DNA from: Aliidiomarina soli
GTDB lineage: Bacteria > Pseudomonadota > Gammaproteobacteria > Enterobacterales > Alteromonadaceae
Direction of reading: 5' to 3'
Length of the DNA: 64,000 bases
Assembly (NCBI RefSeq): GCF_003986975.1
Contig: NZ_PIPO01000007.1
Location: 62,001-126,000, forward strand
The first letter of the stretch is position 1. The number at the start of each line of letters is the position of its first letter. This document shows positions 26,831 through 37,119 of the stretch, one piece after another. The notes under the pieces are model-generated. The model was not told the DNA's origin, searched no databases, and saw only the letters and a program-made list of their open reading frames with translations. A program made the translations under genes and the position numbers.

Positions 26831-29800
26831 CTAGCGGGAGGGTTCGCTAAACCATTTGAGTGCACGCTGAATCGGCATTGGCCCGCCAAACAGGTAGCCC
26901 TGCATTAAATAACAGCCGCGGGCTAACAGCCAGCTGCGCTGCGCTTCACTCTCGACGCCTTCGGCAATGCAGATTTTATCCAGATTGCTGGCCATCGCCA
27001 GAATCGACTCAATGATGGCTTCGTCGGAACGGTCACAACCAATATCGGTGGTGAAGGTGCGATCAATTTTGATCACGTTAAGCGGAAACTCCTTGAGGTA
27101 GCGTAGCGACGAGTAGCCGGTGCCAAAGTCGTCGAGCATCAGCTGAATGCCCAAGTCACGCAATCGGTTCATGATCTGACTGGCGCGCAGTGTTTCTTCG
27201 ATGAGGACACCTTCGGTCAGTTCCAGCCGCAGCGCAGAGGGCGGCAGATCAAAGTCCTGCAGCAGGTTTTGCAACTGCTCAATCAGATCATCCTGCTCAA
27301 GATGGCGTACCGAGAGGTTCACCGACAGGTATAAGTCTGGCTGCAGCGCGCGGAGTTCTTTTAGATCGAGACAGGCCTGGCGCAGAGCGACATTGGTCAT
27401 GGTGACAATGACCCCGAGCTCTTCGGCCACGGGTATAAAAACGTCGGGACTGATGTTGGTGTTCTCATGTTGCCAACGCATCAGCAACTCGACACCGACG
27501 CATTGATTACGCGCGGCGTTAACGATGGGTTGGTAGCTATTAGTTAGCAACTGCTGACTGATGGCATGCTTAAGCTCTACTTCAAGATTAAGTTGTGCCC
27601 GTACCCTGGTGTCCATTTCATCCTTAAACAGGCGATAGCAATTACGGCCTGCGTCTTTGGCGTGGTACATAGCGACGTCGGCATGCTTGAGCAATTCCTC
27701 ACGAGTCTGCCCGTGCTGCGGGTGCAGGGCGACACCAATACTGGGTGAGACGCGGATATGATGTTTATCGATGACAAGGGGCTCATTAACTGTGTGCAGG
27801 ACGCGTTGTGCGGTCTCTTCAACCGCGCGCAGACTATTGGCATGCAGCAGAATAATAAACTCATCGCCGCCCAGTCGCGCGACTGTGTCAACACTGCGCA
27901 GACAGTGCTGGACCCGTTCTGCAATCACGCACAGAAGTTTGTCGCCGATACTATGCCCCAGCGAGTCGTTAATTTGTTTGAAGCGGTCGAGGTCCATAAA
28001 CATCAGTGCTACCTGCTTCTTCTCGTCCAGTGCCAGGGTCTCGTCAATCCGCTGGTTGAGCAGAGCCCGGTTCGGCAAACCGGTCAGAGCGTCGTAGTTG
28101 GCCAGCCTGCGGAGCTGATGCTCGGCTTCTTTTTGCGCTCTGATATCGGTAAAAACGATGACATAGGCACGGCTACCAATGGAATCGTCCGCCACTGCAC
28201 TGATATTAATAATAACGGGTACCTCATCGTTATCTGCCAGGCGGATAACATCTTCATTGCGCCATTGCTGACCCGGACGCAATTGCTTAATAATTTCGCG
28301 GTAGTAGTGCAGGCGCTCTGCACTCAGGTTCATAAAATTAAAGTCGTCTATTTTGTCATTCTCAATACCAAGTGCATCGCAGAACGCGCGGTTAGCGGTC
28401 AATGGCATCTGGTCTCCATCCAGCAGCAAGACCCAGTCCTTCGTTTGCTCAATGGCTTTACCGAACAGCAACGCTTTTTCCTCGTTGCTGCGTTCGTGAG
28501 TGATGTTCTGGAAGGCACCGGTAACCCGTTCTACAGTGCCGTCGCGGTTGCGGCGGGTGACCTGCCCGACATCGCGGTACCAGAGCCAGCGTCCGTCAGC
28601 GTGACGTAAACGGTAGGTACAGGAAAAGTCGTTGCGCTGCCCACGCTGTAATTGTTGCCATGACTGCAGATAATCGTCAAGGTCACGGCGGTGGATGCGA
28701 TTTTGATGGATGGCCATCGTCATATCCGGCTCATCGTCGCTATAGCCGAGTTCCAGTTGCATGCGGGTTTCAAATAAACGGTCACCTTCATAATGCCAGT
28801 CCCAAATACCGCTATTGGTGGCACCAATGGCCAGCTGCAAACGTTCTTCGCTGCGCTCAGCGCGTGCTTTACTTTCGATGATACGCTGATGCTGCTGGTA
28901 ACGGTATTTAAGGAAGGAGGCCAGAGCGAGGGAAACAATCAGGATGTAGCTCACCCAGGCGGTCGGCGAAAGCAGCGGGTGGTATGCCACCTGTATGGTT
29001 AGGGTGGCAGTTTTAGCGTAGTTACCATTGCGCGGATCGATGGCGCGAACCGTGAGCGTATGGTGACCGGGGGGCAGTCGGGGAAAGGAAATGCTGGCCT
29101 CCTGGGTACGCGCAATATAGACGGGCTCCGGGCCTTCCAGGCGATATGAATAAAACACCATATGGGGCCGTTCGAAACTATTGGTAGAGACGTCGATACG
29201 GATCCCAGGTGTGTTGTAGTTGAGGTCTATATGCGAACCATTGAGATCGGCGAGCGGCGAGTTCAGACGCTCGCCACTGGTAATGAAGTTGACGCCACTG
29301 ATGCGGGTATTAAGCGTACGCTGACCAGGTTTCAAATCGCTTGGGTTGAACAGAGTGAGGCCCCGCATCGACCCGTAGGCGATGCGGCCATCGTCAAGTC
29401 TGACACTGGCGTTGGCATTGAACTCGTTGCTACTGGCGCCATCCATATAGCTAAAGCGTTCGTGGTGGAGGGTTTGCGGATGGAAGCGAATAATACCCTG
29501 CATCGAGCTGAACCAGAGGTAGCCATATTGATCGAGATGCCCCTGATAGAGAGAACTGGCCGGCAAGCCCTCGTTAATACCCAGGTTAACTTCAGGCTTG
29601 AGAGTCTCCGCATCCAACGCCAGCAGACCGTGGCGTAGCATGGTAAACCAGATCCGTCCCTGGTCGTCGTAGACAAAACTTTCCGGATAAATAAGTGAAT
29701 AGAGCTGGTAGGGTTCATGGCGGTACAGGCGACGCAATGAATTGTCCTGCATGTTAAACAGCCACAATTCGCTGGCCAAACCAAGGAAAAGAGCATCCGG

Positions 29801-31354
29801 GTTGTCTCTGGGGCTACCGAGAATGGTGTGTACATTCATCAGGTCAAACTGCAAATGGTCGAAGTCGGTGTAGCGTTGCAGTCGATACTCTTGAGTGTCA
29901 AAGACATAGAGCCCTTCGGCATTGGCAAACCAGAGACGATCTCCAATCAGATTGTAACCCCAGAAGTAGTCTTCCAGCAGGGTCGCGTCAGCCGGATTGT
30001 CGACGAGCTCTTGTAGTGGCGTTAACGAATCCTCTTCAGTATTAAATAAGTACATATATTCAGCATGATAGAGCCAGATATGGTTAGCGTTATGTGGGTC
30101 GGGGAATATGTCGTAGACGGTTCCTTCATGAATATACGCCGAGTCATGCTGAGTATGGAAATGGACCTCATGAGAGCCATCCGGGTTGAGCTGATTAAGG
30201 CCATTCTGGGTGCCCACCCAGAGTCGTTGTTCGAGGTCTTGAGCTAAGGTCCAGACCTGGTTACTGCTTAGGTCGGGGTAAGGGCCCATGCCCTGCGCTA
30301 TGATATGAAACTGACGTGTTGACGGGCGCCAGTGAAAGAGGCCGTTGAAGGCGGTTCCCAGCCAGAGGTTGCCTTGTCCATCAAGGGTCAGATGGTGGAT
30401 GCTGTTGTCGAATATTGCCCGTTCTGTATCCTCAAAACGCAGTAACAGGCTGGCCTGAGGGTCATCAGTTGTGTAGGTATAGAGGCCGTTCTGGGTTGCT
30501 AGCAGCAGTTGACCATCGTGGTCGATTATTTGCCATACATTCTGTACGGGGTCACGCACGGTTGCCGTTGGCATAGGTGAGTTGGTGCGTAACGCGCTGA
30601 GAACCTGAGTCAGATCGAGCGAATACAATCCCTGCACAGTGGCTACATAGAGTTCATCGTCGAATTGGTAAAGAAACTTGGTGTTCAATTCATCGGCATG
30701 TGCGTCTTGCATCTCAGGCAAATGGTTGACCGCCTGATGTTGTCCGGTTTCCGTATGGTAGACCTGAAGACCACTGGAGGTGGCCAGAAAGACGAATTCG
30801 TCGATTGCCAGAGCATGCCGTAACAGGTCGTAGTAGTCTTCGCTGTTCTGCGCCACTTCGAAGAGCAGGCTACTGTCCATTTCATCTGTGTGGAGCTGGC
30901 GTAGGCTGGTTTCGGTGACCAGGTAATACCGGTCGCGATGGATGAAAATATCGGTGACTTCGGCGAACCACCAGTCATCAGACACCTCTGCATCCATACG
31001 CTTTTTAAACTCGCGGTCGCCGGGGCTGAGACTAAACACGCCTTGGGTCGGAATGGCCACCCAGATTGTATTATCCTCGGTCTGTGCGATCATCGATATA
31101 TAATTGGTTTGGAACAGGTTGTCAGGGCCGTTGACTGACTGGAAGCGATAGCCATCGAAGCGATTCAGGCCATTTTCGGTAGCAACCCACAAGAAACCAT
31201 CATGGTCCAGAAGGACTCCGGTGACCGAATTCTGTGACAGCCCGTGATGGACTGAATAATGCTCGATTCTGATTGTATCATTCGCTAAGGTTTCAGTTGT
31301 GGTAACTAAAAACAACGAAAGACAAAGAGCGAGCCAGCAGACTAATCCCTTCAT
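26831..31354 (-). CDS. Periplasmic-propeller sensor with PAS, GGDEF and EAL domains
   Basis: A 1,507-residue inner membrane c-di-GMP enzyme. After a signal peptide comes a long periplasmic region of two-component-regulator-propeller repeats (G-F-L-W-V-A-T-x-x-G-L-N-R-F type) to about residue 690, then a Y_Y_Y-like domain, one membrane helix near 798-818, a PAS region (about 840-960), a second PAS (about 965-1085), GGDEF near 1160 and EAL near 1270-1500. GGDEF is intact, with an inhibitory R-S-V-D I-site five residues before it. EAL reads E-L-L-M-R-W, with D-D-F-G-T-G-Y-S-S and K-I-D kept, so phosphodiesterase activity is plausible. The layout resembles hybrid polysaccharide sensors but with a c-di-GMP output. 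It is a single-gene unit; the ligand is unknown. Confidence 0.93.
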   Translation of the reverse strand: MKGLVCWLALCLSLFLVTTTETLANDTIRIEHYSVHHGLSQNSVTGVLLDHDGFLWVATENGLNRFDGYRFQSVNGPDNLFQTNYISMIAQTEDNTIWVAIPTQGVFSLSPGDREFKKRMDAEVSDDWWFAEVTDIFIHRDRYYLVTETSLRQLHTDEMDSSLLFEVAQNSEDYYDLLRHALAIDEFVFLATSSGLQVYHTETGQHQAVNHLPEMQDAHADELNTKFLYQFDDELYVATVQGLYSLDLTQVLSALRTNSPMPTATVRDPVQNVWQIIDHDGQLLLATQNGLYTYTTDDPQASLLLRFEDTERAIFDNSIHHLTLDGQGNLWLGTAFNGLFHWRPSTRQFHIIAQGMGPYPDLSSNQVWTLAQDLEQRLWVGTQNGLNQLNPDGSHEVHFHTQHDSAYIHEGTVYDIFPDPHNANHIWLYHAEYMYLFNTEEDSLTPLQELVDNPADATLLEDYFWGYNLIGDRLWFANAEGLYVFDTQEYRLQRYTDFDHLQFDLMNVHTILGSPRDNPDALFLGLASELWLFNMQDNSLRRLYRHEPYQLYSLIYPESFVYDDQGRIWFTMLRHGLLALDAETLKPEVNLGINEGLPASSLYQGHLDQYGYLWFSSMQGIIRFHPQTLHHERFSYMDGASSNEFNANASVRLDDGRIAYGSMRGLTLFNPSDLKPGQRTLNTRISGVNFITSGERLNSPLADLNGSHIDLNYNTPGIRIDVSTNSFERPHMVFYSYRLEGPEPVYIARTQEASISFPRLPPGHHTLTVRAIDPRNGNYAKTATLTIQVAYHPLLSPTAWVSYILIVSLALASFLKYRYQQHQRIIESKARAERSEERLQLAIGATNSGIWDWHYEGDRLFETRMQLELGYSDDEPDMTMAIHQNRIHRRDLDDYLQSWQQLQRGQRNDFSCTYRLRHADGRWLWYRDVGQVTRRNRDGTVERVTGAFQNITHERSNEEKALLFGKAIEQTKDWVLLLDGDQMPLTANRAFCDALGIENDKIDDFNFMNLSAERLHYYREIIKQLRPGQQWRNEDVIRLADNDEVPVIINISAVADDSIGSRAYVIVFTDIRAQKEAEHQLRRLANYDALTGLPNRALLNQRIDETLALDEKKQVALMFMDLDRFKQINDSLGHSIGDKLLCVIAERVQHCLRSVDTVARLGGDEFIILLHANSLRAVEETAQRVLHTVNEPLVIDKHHIRVSPSIGVALHPQHGQTREELLKHADVAMYHAKDAGRNCYRLFKDEMDTRVRAQLNLEVELKHAISQQLLTNSYQPIVNAARNQCVGVELLMRWQHENTNISPDVFIPVAEELGVIVTMTNVALRQACLDLKELRALQPDLYLSVNLSVRHLEQDDLIEQLQNLLQDFDLPPSALRLELTEGVLIEETLRASQIMNRLRDLGIQLMLDDFGTGYSSLRYLKEFPLNVIKIDRTFTTDIGCDRSDEAIIESILAMASNLDKICIAEGVESEAQRSWLLARGCYLMQGYLFGGPMPIQRALKWFSEPSR

Positions 31355-31628
31355 GCAGGTCCATTTGTATTTTAATTATTATTAACAAAATGATAATAGA
31401 TGGTTTTGTGAGTGAAATAAATGCGTGAGATTGGGGGGAATAGGGCTCAGCCTAAAAAAATGCGGGGTAAATTAGCGAATGATAGTTTCATTTTTCGAGT
31501 GTAAGTGTTCGCTATTTTCTAATGCTTTAATATCAGTACAGTTTTAACAAAGCAGGTCACGCAGGGTGACGGTCCGCTCATGATTGAGAAGATCAACTGA
31601 TTACAAAATCTAATAGATCGAACTATCT

Positions 31629-32600
31629 TCAGGCTACTCGTTTAACGGCAATTCGGGCCAGCGCGAGCAGTGCCTCTTTGTAGTCGCTGTCAGGCACCAG
31701 AGCAAGCGCGTCAATGGCTTTGTCCGTTTCTTCAATCGCTTTACGCTGGGCGTAACCGATCGCGTCGGTTTCTTTCATCGTCTGCATGACCATGGATAGC
31801 TTATCCCGCTGGCCACCTTGCTCAATAGCCTGCTTTATCATTGCTGACTGCTCATCAGAGCCGTGCCACATCGCGTAAAGCAATGGCAGGGTGGGTTTAC
31901 CTTCGGCTAAATCGTCGCCGACTTCTTTGCCCATGGCTTCGGCGTCGGCGGTGTAATCAAGAATATCGTCGACCAATTGAAACGCTGTACCCAGGTGACG
32001 ACCGTAGGCTGCCATGGCTTCTTCCACCTCTGCTGGTTGCTCGCTAAGCACCGCCCCTAACTGAGTCGCGGCTTCAAACAGGCGGGCCGTTTTGCTGTAA
32101 ATAACCGCAAAGTAACGCGCTTCTGTGGTGTCAGGGTCATTGCAGTTCATCAGCTGCATGACTTCACCTTCGGCGATCACGTTGGTGGCGTCAGCCAGAA
32201 TGTCCATCACCCGCATCGACTGCATCGAAACCATCAGCTGGAAGGCACGTGAGTAAAGAAAATCACCAACCAGTACACTGGCTTCATTGCCAAACTTGGC
32301 ATTCGCGGTTTCACGCCCCCGACGCATGTCGGATTCATCCACCACATCATCATGCAGCAGGGTTGAGGTGTGAATAAACTCAACTACCGCAGCCAGCGTA
32401 TGGTGGTGGTCTCCCTGATAGTTAAATGCTCGTGCCGACAGCACCGCAAGCAGAGGACGTAAACGCTTACCACCCGCACTGACAATATAAAGACCCAATT
32501 GATTAATAAGCGCGACGTCAGAGCGCAACTGCGTCATAATAAGAGTATCAACTGCGTTCATATCAGCTTCAGAAAGGCGTTTGATCGCCGCTAGATCCAT
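31629..32600 (-). CDS. ispB: Octaprenyl diphosphate synthase
   Basis: A 323-residue trans-prenyltransferase that makes the ubiquinone-8 side chain. Both aspartate-rich motifs are present: D-D-V-V-D followed by E-S-D-M-R-R-G near residue 84, and D-D-I-L-D-Y near 211. G-G-K-R-L-R-P marks the IPP-binding N-terminal part. Two tandem ATG codons exist at 32603 and 32600; the second matches E. coli in length. It diverges from rplU-rpmA, a conserved arrangement. Confidence 0.97.
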   Translation of the reverse strand: MDLAAIKRLSEADMNAVDTLIMTQLRSDVALINQLGLYIVSAGGKRLRPLLAVLSARAFNYQGDHHHTLAAVVEFIHTSTLLHDDVVDESDMRRGRETANAKFGNEASVLVGDFLYSRAFQLMVSMQSMRVMDILADATNVIAEGEVMQLMNCNDPDTTEARYFAVIYSKTARLFEAATQLGAVLSEQPAEVEEAMAAYGRHLGTAFQLVDDILDYTADAEAMGKEVGDDLAEGKPTLPLLYAMWHGSDEQSAMIKQAIEQGGQRDKLSMVMQTMKETDAIGYAQRKAIEETDKAIDALALVPDSDYKEALLALARIAVKRVA

Positions 32601-32715
32601 CATTTCGGTTCTGTCTCACAGGTCACGATTTGGCGCAGATTTTACAGGATCCTTGCAATTTCGCCAGTGTTCTGATGGTTAGTTAGCAAAAGCTTGATTT
32701 TTTACCAATTTGCCC

Positions 32716-32744
32716 TTGCGTTAGTGGCATATTTTGCGTAAAAT
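32716..32744 (+). promoter_or_regulatory. Promoter of the rplU-rpmA operon
   Basis: TTGCGT (32716-32721), 17-base spacer, TAAAAT (32739-32744). The expected start near 32751 leaves a ~46-base leader that contains GCGCCCTG twice and a short GCCC/GGGC hairpin just before the ribosome binding site. Confidence 0.7.
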
Positions 32745-32796
32745 TCGCGCCCTGAATTGAGTTTTGAGCGCCCTGTCGGGGCAGTGGAGAAGAATT

Positions 32797-33108
32797 ATGT
32801 ACGCGGTTTTCCAAAGTGGCGGTAAGCAACACCGTGTCGCTGAAGGCCAAGTTGTACGCTTGGAGAAGTTAGAAGTCGCAACTGGTGATACAGTTGAGTT
32901 TGATCAGGTTTTAATGCTGTCAAACGGTGACGATGTGACTATTGGTGCGCCTTTCGTGAAAGGTGGCAAGGTTACAGCTGAAGTTGTAAACCATGGCCGT
33001 AACGACAAAGTGAACATTGTTAAGTTCCGTCGTCGTAAGCACTCACGTACTCAGATGGGCCACCGTCAGTGGTTCACTGAAGTGAAAATCACTGGTTTTG
33101 GCGCCTAA
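32797..33108 (+). CDS. rplU: 50S ribosomal protein L21
   Basis: The 103-residue L21 protein with the typical start [13 protein letters not shown] and the basic C-terminal segment [16 protein letters not shown]. It binds 23S rRNA domain V near L20. ATG 32797 follows GGAGAAG; the longer ORF start at 32764 is ignored. Confidence 0.99.
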   Translation: MYAVFQSGGKQHRVAEGQVVRLEKLEVATGDTVEFDQVLMLSNGDDVTIGAPFVKGGKVTAEVVNHGRNDKVNIVKFRRRKHSRTQMGHRQWFTEVKITGFGA

Positions 33109-33125
33109 TTAAGGAGTAACGACAC

Positions 33126-33383
33126 ATGGCACATAAAAAGGCAGGTGGTTCAACCAAGAACGGTCGTGACTCAGAGTCTAAACGTCTGGGTGTGAAGCGT
33201 TATGGTGGTGAATCTGTATTAGCAGGTAACATCCTGGTTCGTCAGCGCGGCACTCGTTTCCACGCTGGGGACAATGTTGGTGTTGGTCGCGACCACACCT
33301 TGTTCGCAAAGTCTGACGGCAAAGTTTCTTTTGACGTCAAAGGCCCGAACAATCGCAAGTTTATAAGCGTTGTAGCTGAGTAA
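33126..33383 (+). CDS. rpmA: 50S ribosomal protein L27
   Basis: The 85-residue L27 with the family start [16 protein letters not shown], whose N-terminal tail reaches the peptidyl transferase centre. It lies 17 bases after rplU behind AAGGAG and is followed by a terminator. There is no cleavable N-terminal extension of the Firmicutes type. Confidence 0.99.
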   Translation: MAHKKAGGSTKNGRDSESKRLGVKRYGGESVLAGNILVRQRGTRFHAGDNVGVGRDHTLFAKSDGKVSFDVKGPNNRKFISVVAE

Positions 33384-33420
33384 GTTTTACTCACTTATAT
33401 CGCGCGTATAGCGAAACAGA

Positions 33421-33447
33421 AACCCCGCGTTTGTCGCGGGGTTTTTT
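33421..33447 (+). terminator. Rho-independent terminator of rplU-rpmA
   Basis: AACCCCGCG / CGCGGGGTT perfect 9-bp stem with a five-base loop and T-run. It lies 62 bases before obgE. Confidence 0.94.
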
Positions 33448-33505
33448 GTTTTGTCTGCTACAGGTTCTGTAGCAGGCTGAAAGTTTTAACAGTTAAGGCA
33501 GGTAA

Positions 33506-34681
<1,176 letters not shown>

Positions 34682-34694
34682 CTGGTGAACGCAC

Positions 34695-35198
34695 ATGCAC
34701 ATTAGCCTGGTTGCCGCGATGGCGGCAAATCGAGTGATTGGCAAAGGCGGTGAAATGCCATGGCATTTGCCAAAAGAGCTGAAGTACTTCAAAGAAATAA
34801 CCTTAGGCAAGCCAGTGGTGATGGGGCGGCGCACCTATGAATCGATAGGAAGGCCGCTACCGGGGCGACATAATATCGTTATCAGTGGCAGTAACCCGGC
34901 GTTACCAGATGAGGTTAGTGTGGTTAGCAGTGTCGACGAAGCACTCGTGGTAGCCGGCGATGTGGATGAGATTATGGTCATCGGTGGTGGTGAAATCTAC
35001 CGTCAGTTTCTGCCTGTCGCAACCCGCCTGTATTTGACCGAAATTGATCTTGTGGTCGACGGCGATACATGGTTTCCTGAATTCAACTCGGATGAATGGT
35101 CTAGTACTATTCTCAGAGATATCGATGCAGAAGACCAAAATACTCCAGCTTTTCAAGCGAAATTACTGGAGAAAAATGATAACGTGTCGATAAAATAA
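34695..35198 (+). CDS. folA: Dihydrofolate reductase
   Basis: A 167-residue NADPH-dependent reductase producing tetrahydrofolate. Visible motifs are the Met20 loop (V-I-G-K-G-G-E-M-P-W-H-L-P), G-R-R-T-Y-E-S-I-G-R-P-L-P-G-R and I-G-G-G-E-I-Y. The active-site acid that is Asp27 in E. coli is Glu here (L-P-K-E-L), a substitution also known in other DHFRs. It lies 13 bases after obgE and is probably co-transcribed. Confidence 0.96.
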   Translation: MHISLVAAMAANRVIGKGGEMPWHLPKELKYFKEITLGKPVVMGRRTYESIGRPLPGRHNIVISGSNPALPDEVSVVSSVDEALVVAGDVDEIMVIGGGEIYRQFLPVATRLYLTEIDLVVDGDTWFPEFNSDEWSSTILRDIDAEDQNTPAFQAKLLEKNDNVSIK

Positions 35199-35217
35199 GC
35201 GTGATTTTATAAATTTG

Positions 35218-35236
35218 TCATACTGAAAAAGTATGA
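35218..35236 (+). other. Small hairpin after folA
   Basis: TCATACT, GAAAA loop, AGTATGA: a perfect 7-bp stem 19 bases after the folA stop. There is no T-tract directly after it, and the following ~50 bases are very AT-rich. It may stabilise the 3' end of the obgE-folA transcript or belong to the next promoter region. Confidence 0.4.
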
Positions 35237-35307
35237 TGTAGGTATGCTTTAATATATATTTTTATATATGACAGTGAAGTCAAAGTAACACATAGTTGGG
35301 GGCAAAA

Positions 35308-35688
35308 ATGTTGAAGTTCGTTGCTAGTACATTGACCGTTGCGGCGGTCGCTTTCGGGGCTAACTTAGTTGTAGTTAAGCCGGCGCAAGCGCAGGATCTG
35401 GCATTAAACATGTGCACATATGTACAGGGTGATGACCGAATGCGTATGCGTCAACGTATGCGGGAAGACCGTTTACGTTTACGTTCTGTTTATGACGGCA
35501 TTCTTTGTAACAACATGAGTCTTATTCAGTTTGCAATGGCAAGCGGTTCTGCTGACATTGGTACCTTTATGGTCAGCCAGTTGCCAGCATCACAGCTGGC
35601 CAGTAACGGCGATTTAGAGTGGGCCGAAGCAAATGGACACGGTGACTCAGAAGTAGCGCAAGCTATTCGTGAACGCACCGAAGACTAA
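35308..35688 (+). CDS. DUF3718-domain secreted protein
   Basis: A 126-residue protein with a signal peptide (A-Q-A-Q cleavage region near residue 28) and a C-terminal DUF3718-like domain (M-C-T-Y-V-Q-G-D-D, then C-N-N-M-S-L-I-Q-F-A). The two conserved cysteines could form a disulfide. DUF3718 proteins are small periplasmic proteins of unknown function found mainly in Alteromonadales and Vibrionales. ATG 35308 is preferred to TTG 35296 because of the purine-rich GGGGGC upstream. It has its own terminator. Confidence 0.75.
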   Translation: MLKFVASTLTVAAVAFGANLVVVKPAQAQDLALNMCTYVQGDDRMRMRQRMREDRLRLRSVYDGILCNNMSLIQFAMASGSADIGTFMVSQLPASQLASNGDLEWAEANGHGDSEVAQAIRERTED

Positions 35689-35703
35689 GATACGTTTTAG
35701 TAA

Positions 35704-35729
35704 AAGCCGCGCTTAAGCGCGGCTTTTTT
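35704..35729 (+). terminator. Rho-independent terminator
   Basis: AAGCCGCGC / GCGCGGCTT, TTAA loop, followed by T residues. It closes the DUF3718 gene and precedes the convergent oxidoreductase gene. Confidence 0.93.
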
Positions 35730-35756
35730 ATGTCTGTTTCTCGCTCTTCACTTCGG

Positions 35757-37112
35757 TTACCAGGCGTCGCGTAGTCGAGCGTACTGGTAATACAAGCGCT
35801 GCCCCAAACGACGCATGCGGGCCATCGGGAAGGAGCGGGGTGGTAACTGGTAGAAAGGCAGCGCTGCCAGCCGGTCGCCCAATGCACGTTGAGCCAGGCG
35901 TTTGCCAGCCAGACTGGAAAACGAAATACCTGCACCACAATAGCCAAAGCTGGCGAATAAGTTGGTATCCAGTTCGCAGACTCTGGGCATGCTATCGGCG
36001 GATACGCTAATCCACCCGCACCAGCTGTAATCCACAGCAATGCCCTTGAGCACCGGCATACTGGTATACATCGCCTGCCGCAACGCCTGCTGATATCGCG
36101 GATGGTTAGCGTCACTGCCTTGAACTGCGCCGCGGCCGCCGAAAAGGAGGCGTCCGTCTGGTAACAAGCGATAATAGTACTTGAGTAAGCGGGTATCCAT
36201 CATCAGCTCGCGGTCGGTCAGGCCGATACTTTCGCGCTGCCCGTCGCTTAATGGGGCCGTTACAATAATACTGGAAAGGGCGGGTAACTGGCAGCGGCTG
36301 AGCGCGGGTAGTAAAGAGCGCTGCAAATACCCATTACTACACATCAATACCTTATCGGCCTGTATCTCCCCCTCGGCGGTTTGCAGTGCATAGCCGCCTT
36401 TTTTAGCTGACAACGCGGTCACCGGGCAGCTGGTCTTAATCAGGCTGCCGGCTTGTAATGCTATATTGGCATATCCTTGTGCCAGCGCCCGTGGATGAAC
36501 TCGTGCAGCGGGCTGTTGCTGCAGTGCGCCATGAGCGTGACGCAGACCGCCATAGCGCTGTTGCATATGAGCGCTATCCAGGTAGTGTCGCGGCCAGGCG
36601 GCATCGTTGTCAGCAAGCGCTCGCAAAGCTGCAGCATGGGCGGGAGTATGGGCGACCCGTACATAGCTCGCCGACTGCCAGTCACACTCGATTTGGTGCG
36701 CTTTCACCAGTGACTCGACATGCCTCACACCCTGGTTAAATTCATGCAGAACATTGTCGGCGCACTCTGCCCCGTAGTGACGACGGTAGTCGTGCAGGCT
36801 CAGGCGCCCGCTGGATGGTAGGACGAAACCAGCATTACGGCTACTGCAACCAGCAGCGACGTCCCCAGCTTCGAGTACGACCACCTGATGACCGCGTTGG
36901 CTTAGTTCTATCGCAGCATTTAAGCCGGTATAGCCAGCACCGACAACAACGAACTCGGCATGTTGCGGCAATCTGATGCAAGGAGTCCCGGCGCTACCAG
37001 GGGTATCTGTCAGCGGACCATTATGTTGCCAGTAACTGCTGATATCACGGTCATGGTTGCGTGCTGTAGTCGGGCTGCAAAGTGGGTCATAGACTGCATA
37101 GGGGCTGGCCAT
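35757..37112 (-). CDS. FAD-dependent oxidoreductase (DAO family, PuuB-like)
   Basis: A 451-residue flavoprotein of the D-amino-acid oxidase fold. The FAD-binding motif V-V-G-A-G-Y-T-G-L-N-A-A lies near residue 56, followed by E-A-G-D-V-A-A-G-C-S-S-R-N-A-G-F. A C-terminal G-Y-C-G-A-G-I-S-F-S completes the fold. The R-N-A-G-F motif and the N-terminal Y-W segment resemble gamma-glutamylputrescine oxidoreductase (PuuB) and related amine oxidases; the substrate is uncertain. It follows the GNAT gene by seven bases and ends the minus-strand series downstream of ahcY. Confidence 0.85.
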   Translation of the reverse strand: MASPYAVYDPLCSPTTARNHDRDISSYWQHNGPLTDTPGSAGTPCIRLPQHAEFVVVGAGYTGLNAAIELSQRGHQVVVLEAGDVAAGCSSRNAGFVLPSSGRLSLHDYRRHYGAECADNVLHEFNQGVRHVESLVKAHQIECDWQSASYVRVAHTPAHAAALRALADNDAAWPRHYLDSAHMQQRYGGLRHAHGALQQQPAARVHPRALAQGYANIALQAGSLIKTSCPVTALSAKKGGYALQTAEGEIQADKVLMCSNGYLQRSLLPALSRCQLPALSSIIVTAPLSDGQRESIGLTDRELMMDTRLLKYYYRLLPDGRLLFGGRGAVQGSDANHPRYQQALRQAMYTSMPVLKGIAVDYSWCGWISVSADSMPRVCELDTNLFASFGYCGAGISFSSLAGKRLAQRALGDRLAALPFYQLPPRSFPMARMRRLGQRLYYQYARLRDAW

Positions 37113-37119
37113 AAGTGGG

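Noticed and set aside
27758..28609. Plus-strand 283-residue ORF inside the GGDEF-EAL sensor gene
   Set aside because: It is antisense to well-supported PAS and GGDEF domains and shows no domain of its own.
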